Translations under genes and position numbers: made by a program
Shown here: piece by piece, positions 4,856 to 6,688 of the stretch
Layout of the letters: every line of letters begins with the position of its first letter
Numbering within the stretch: position 1 is the stretch's first letter
The notes under the pieces: model-generated
Told to the model about the DNA's origin: nothing
The model's input: the letters and a program-made list of their open reading frames with translations, nothing else
Database searches by the model: none
Assembly: GCA_002472275.1 (NCBI GenBank)
Contig: DKRQ01000001.1
Location: 1-6,688 of the forward strand
Source: Caryophanales bacterium UBA7278
Lineage (GTDB): Bacteria; Bacillota_I; Bacilli_A; RFN20; CAG-826
Length of the DNA stretch: 6,688 nucleotides
Reading direction: 5' to 3'

Positions 4856-6688
4856 CTATTTGTTGATCTCAACGAGGTCGTCCAGAAGTTTCTTGACGTC
4901 ATCGTTATCGTAACTCTCGTCGAGGACGACGCTCGCCCAGGTATCTTTGGATTTGGGGAAGGCGCTATCGTGGACGGCCGGGTGATCCGCTTTAAGTTTT
5001 TCCACGAATTCGGGGGTGGCTTTGATGAGCAGCATCATCGCCCCGCCGGTCTCGTAGACGTAGACGAAGCACTTCTTCTTTTTCCCGTCGACAACGTAAT
5101 GGGTGTCGGCGAGGGGGAGGCCCGTCTTGGTGAAATTGCCGCGAGTATTGAGTTCGACCTCATCACCGTATTTCCCAAGGTAATCGCAGACGGCCTGTTT
5201 GGTGAAGGTGTGCTTCCCTTTCGCGGATTTGGCGAGGGCGAGGCTTTCCTTAAGGGAGAGGGCCTCTTCCCTGCCCAAGGCCAAGGCGACGCAGCGGTCG
5301 AGGATATAGATGACCTCCTCTTCGCTATAGGATTCGTCCAGGAGGACGGCATACCAGGAATCCTTGGATTTCGGAAAGGCGCTGGGACGGACGTCGGCGT
5401 GCCGCTTTTTGATGTCGGAAGCGATCTCCTCGTTGGCGTTGATCAATAGCAGCGAGGTGCCCTCGGTCTCGTAGACGTAGACGAAGCACTTCTTCTTTTT
5501 CCCGTCGACAACGTAATGGGTGTCGGCGAGGGGGAGGCCCGTGGAGGTTTCGTTTTCGCGGCGGTTGATCTCGACGTTATCGCCGTGCTTGTCCTTGAGG
5601 TAAGAGGCGCAGAAGGCCTTGCCGATGAGGGATTTATGGTCCTTCTTCTCCTTGGCGAGGGCCATGGCCTGCCGAAGGCTAAGGGGCTCCTTTTCCTTGG
5701 CTTCTTCCTCGGCATTGTGAACTTCTTCGGCGGCTTTCTCGGCTTTGGCCTTCTTTTCGGCCTCGGCTTCTTCGGCTTTGCGCGCGGCTTCTTCTTCCGC
5801 TTGCTTCTTCGCCTCTTCGGCCTTCTTGGCTTCTTCTTCCTGGCGCGCCTTCTCTTCGGCGGCCTTTTTGGCCAACCTTGCCGATTCGCCCTTCTTCCTT
5901 AATTTGAGGAAGACGACGACGTCTGCCGCGATAAGGCCGGCGAGGACGACGGACAAGACAATGATGGCCGCGGTCGCGCCACCGGCGGCGGAGAGAATGG
6001 CGAGGAACGGCACGAATAAGACGGAGGATTTCACGACCGCTTGGCCGCCATTATCGTCTTTATTGGTTTTGCGGAGCCTCAAGATCAAGAAGATGAGCAA
6101 TCCAGCCGCACCCAAGGTGAGGATGGAGAGGATGACGATGCCCGCGATCATACCGCCGGGAAGGCCGCTAGTGAGCTGGGCATAGGTGGATTCGGCTTCG
6201 GTCAGCTTGGCAAGCTTCTCCGCGCCGACGAGGGCTTTTTGTTCCTCGGTCAATTTATCGTAGGCCGTTCTCGCGGCATCGATCTTGGCTTTGCTTCCTT
6301 CGGAGCCGTCGACTTCGCCGATGGCGTCGATGAGGCCTTTCACCTCACTTGCGACTAAGCCATTTTCGGCGTTAACGAGTCGTGAATAGATTTTGGGATC
6401 GACTTTGGCTTTCTGCTTATCGGTAAGCGCGTCATAGGCGGAGCGGGCGGCTTCGATGGCGACTTTGTCGGCGAGGGTGACTTCGCCCGCTTCAGGCAAG
6501 GCGGAAATCACATCGCTGACTTCGATGGCGACGATCGTGTTGACCGCGTCATCAAGCTTTTGCTTATCTTCTGGGCTGACCTTGGCCTTTTCTTCCTCAG
6601 AGAGGGCATCGTAGGCTTCTTTGGCGGCCATGACTTTGTCTTTATCGTCGATGGTGATCTTGTCCGCGGACGGGAGGTCTTCGATCGT
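4856..6688 (-). CDS. Membrane-anchored multi-domain protein with two MmcQ/YjbR-like domains, N-terminus outside window
   Basis: The frame is open to the window edge (TIEDLPSADKITIDDKDKVM precedes the first in-window ATG at 6631), so the start is missing. Residues below count from that ATG. Three helical repeats of about 60 residues (to about 155) share AYDAL(T/S)..(E/Q)KAKV and a NAE/EAE end, a repeat type seen in Bacillota surface proteins. A hydrophobic segment follows at 160-184, then a hydrophobic hairpin at about 203-243 (probably two membrane passes), an Ala/Glu/Lys-rich coiled coil at about 250-315, and two tandem domains at about 317-453 and 457-591. Each tandem domain holds THYVVDGKKKKCFVYVYET, a SAFPKSKD.W turn and a VLDESY helix start; the SAFPK..W..V.LDESY end resembles MmcQ/YjbR proteins. 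Inferred topology is repeats outside, tandem domains inside. The function is unknown and no sortase motif is visible in this part. Confidence 0.8.
   Translation of the reverse strand, partial: TIEDLPSADKITIDDKDKVMAAKEAYDALSEEEKAKVSPEDKQKLDDAVNTIVAIEVSDVISALPEAGEVTLADKVAIEAARSAYDALTDKQKAKVDPKIYSRLVNAENGLVASEVKGLIDAIGEVDGSEGSKAKIDAARTAYDKLTEEQKALVGAEKLAKLTEAESTYAQLTSGLPGGMIAGIVILSILTLGAAGLLIFLILRLRKTNKDDNGGQAVVKSSVLFVPFLAILSAAGGATAAIIVLSVVLAGLIAADVVVFLKLRKKGESARLAKKAAEEKARQEEEAKKAEEAKKQAEEEAARKAEEAEAEKKAKAEKAAEEVHNAEEEAKEKEPLSLRQAMALAKEKKDHKSLIGKAFCASYLKDKHGDNVEINRRENETSTGLPLADTHYVVDGKKKKCFVYVYETEGTSLLLINANEEIASDIKKRHADVRPSAFPKSKDSWYAVLLDESYSEEEVIYILDRCVALALGREEALSLKESLALAKSAKGKHTFTKQAVCDYLGKYGDEVELNTRGNFTKTGLPLADTHYVVDGKKKKCFVYVYETGGAMMLLIKATPEFVEKLKADHPAVHDSAFPKSKDTWASVVLDESYDNDDVKKLLDDLVEINK
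5047..5125 (-). repeat. 79-bp perfect direct repeat, copy in the last domain
   Basis: Bases 5047-5125 are identical to 5464-5542. The offset of 417 bases is exactly 139 codons, the period of the tandem C-terminal domains. The stretch encodes TGLPLADTHYVVDGKKKK plus CFVYVYET. Sequence on both sides is clearly diverged between the two domains. Confidence 0.95.
5464..5542 (-). repeat. 79-bp perfect direct repeat, copy in the penultimate domain
   Basis: This is the partner of 5047-5125, without a single difference in 79 bases, including third codon positions. Confidence 0.95.

Noticed and set aside
4970..5902. Long + strand frames opposite the membrane-protein gene, rich in Gly, Phe and Leu
   Set aside because: They mirror the Lys/Glu/Ala-rich codons of the real - strand gene and show no domain or ribosome binding site.

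Overview
This window looks like accessory chromosomal DNA from a Gram-positive bacterium, most likely an uncultured member of the Bacillota. The reasons are GGAG-type ribosome binding sites, a sigma-A-like promoter, a Vat/CatB-type acetyltransferase, and a large membrane-anchored protein with the helical repeats common in Bacillota surface proteins. Coding DNA is GC-rich and the spacers are clearly AT-rich. TGA is used as a stop and Trp is encoded by TGG, so the standard bacterial code applies. The assignment to a taxon is inference.

Layout. (1) Bases 1-785 are the right part of an insertion sequence whose + strand transposase enters from outside the window. (2) Bases 786-914 on the - strand hold a decayed N-terminus of a RhuM-family gene (start ACG, internal amber codon), cut off at the IS edge. 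(3) Bases 860-1792 (-) encode a fusion of an XRE-type DNA-binding domain with a xenobiotic-acyltransferase hexapeptide domain. Its C-terminal tail runs through the RhuM remnant in another frame. (4) Bases 1793-3279 are mostly AT-rich spacer around a 5'-truncated gene for an AlbA/RecG-like ATP-binding regulator (2152-2796, +). Its surviving GHKL-like half is bracketed by a perfect 32-bp inverted repeat. (5) Bases 3280-4590 (-) encode a stand-alone condensation-superfamily acyltransferase. (6) Bases 4856-6688 (-) encode the C-terminal part of a multi-domain membrane protein: extracellular-type helical repeats, transmembrane segments, a charged coiled coil and two MmcQ/YjbR-like domains.

The intact genes do not form one obvious pathway. 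They read as independent accessory genes separated by scars. The most notable non-coding signal is a module present three times in the same orientation (about 1905, 2967 and 4746): a hairpin flanked by an A-tract and a T-tract, followed by a conserved tail ending in CGATGCGGG. The most notable structural signals are the inverted repeat around the ATP-binding fragment and a perfect 79-bp direct repeat inside the two C-terminal domains of the last gene. I see no CRISPR array, rRNA or tRNA.
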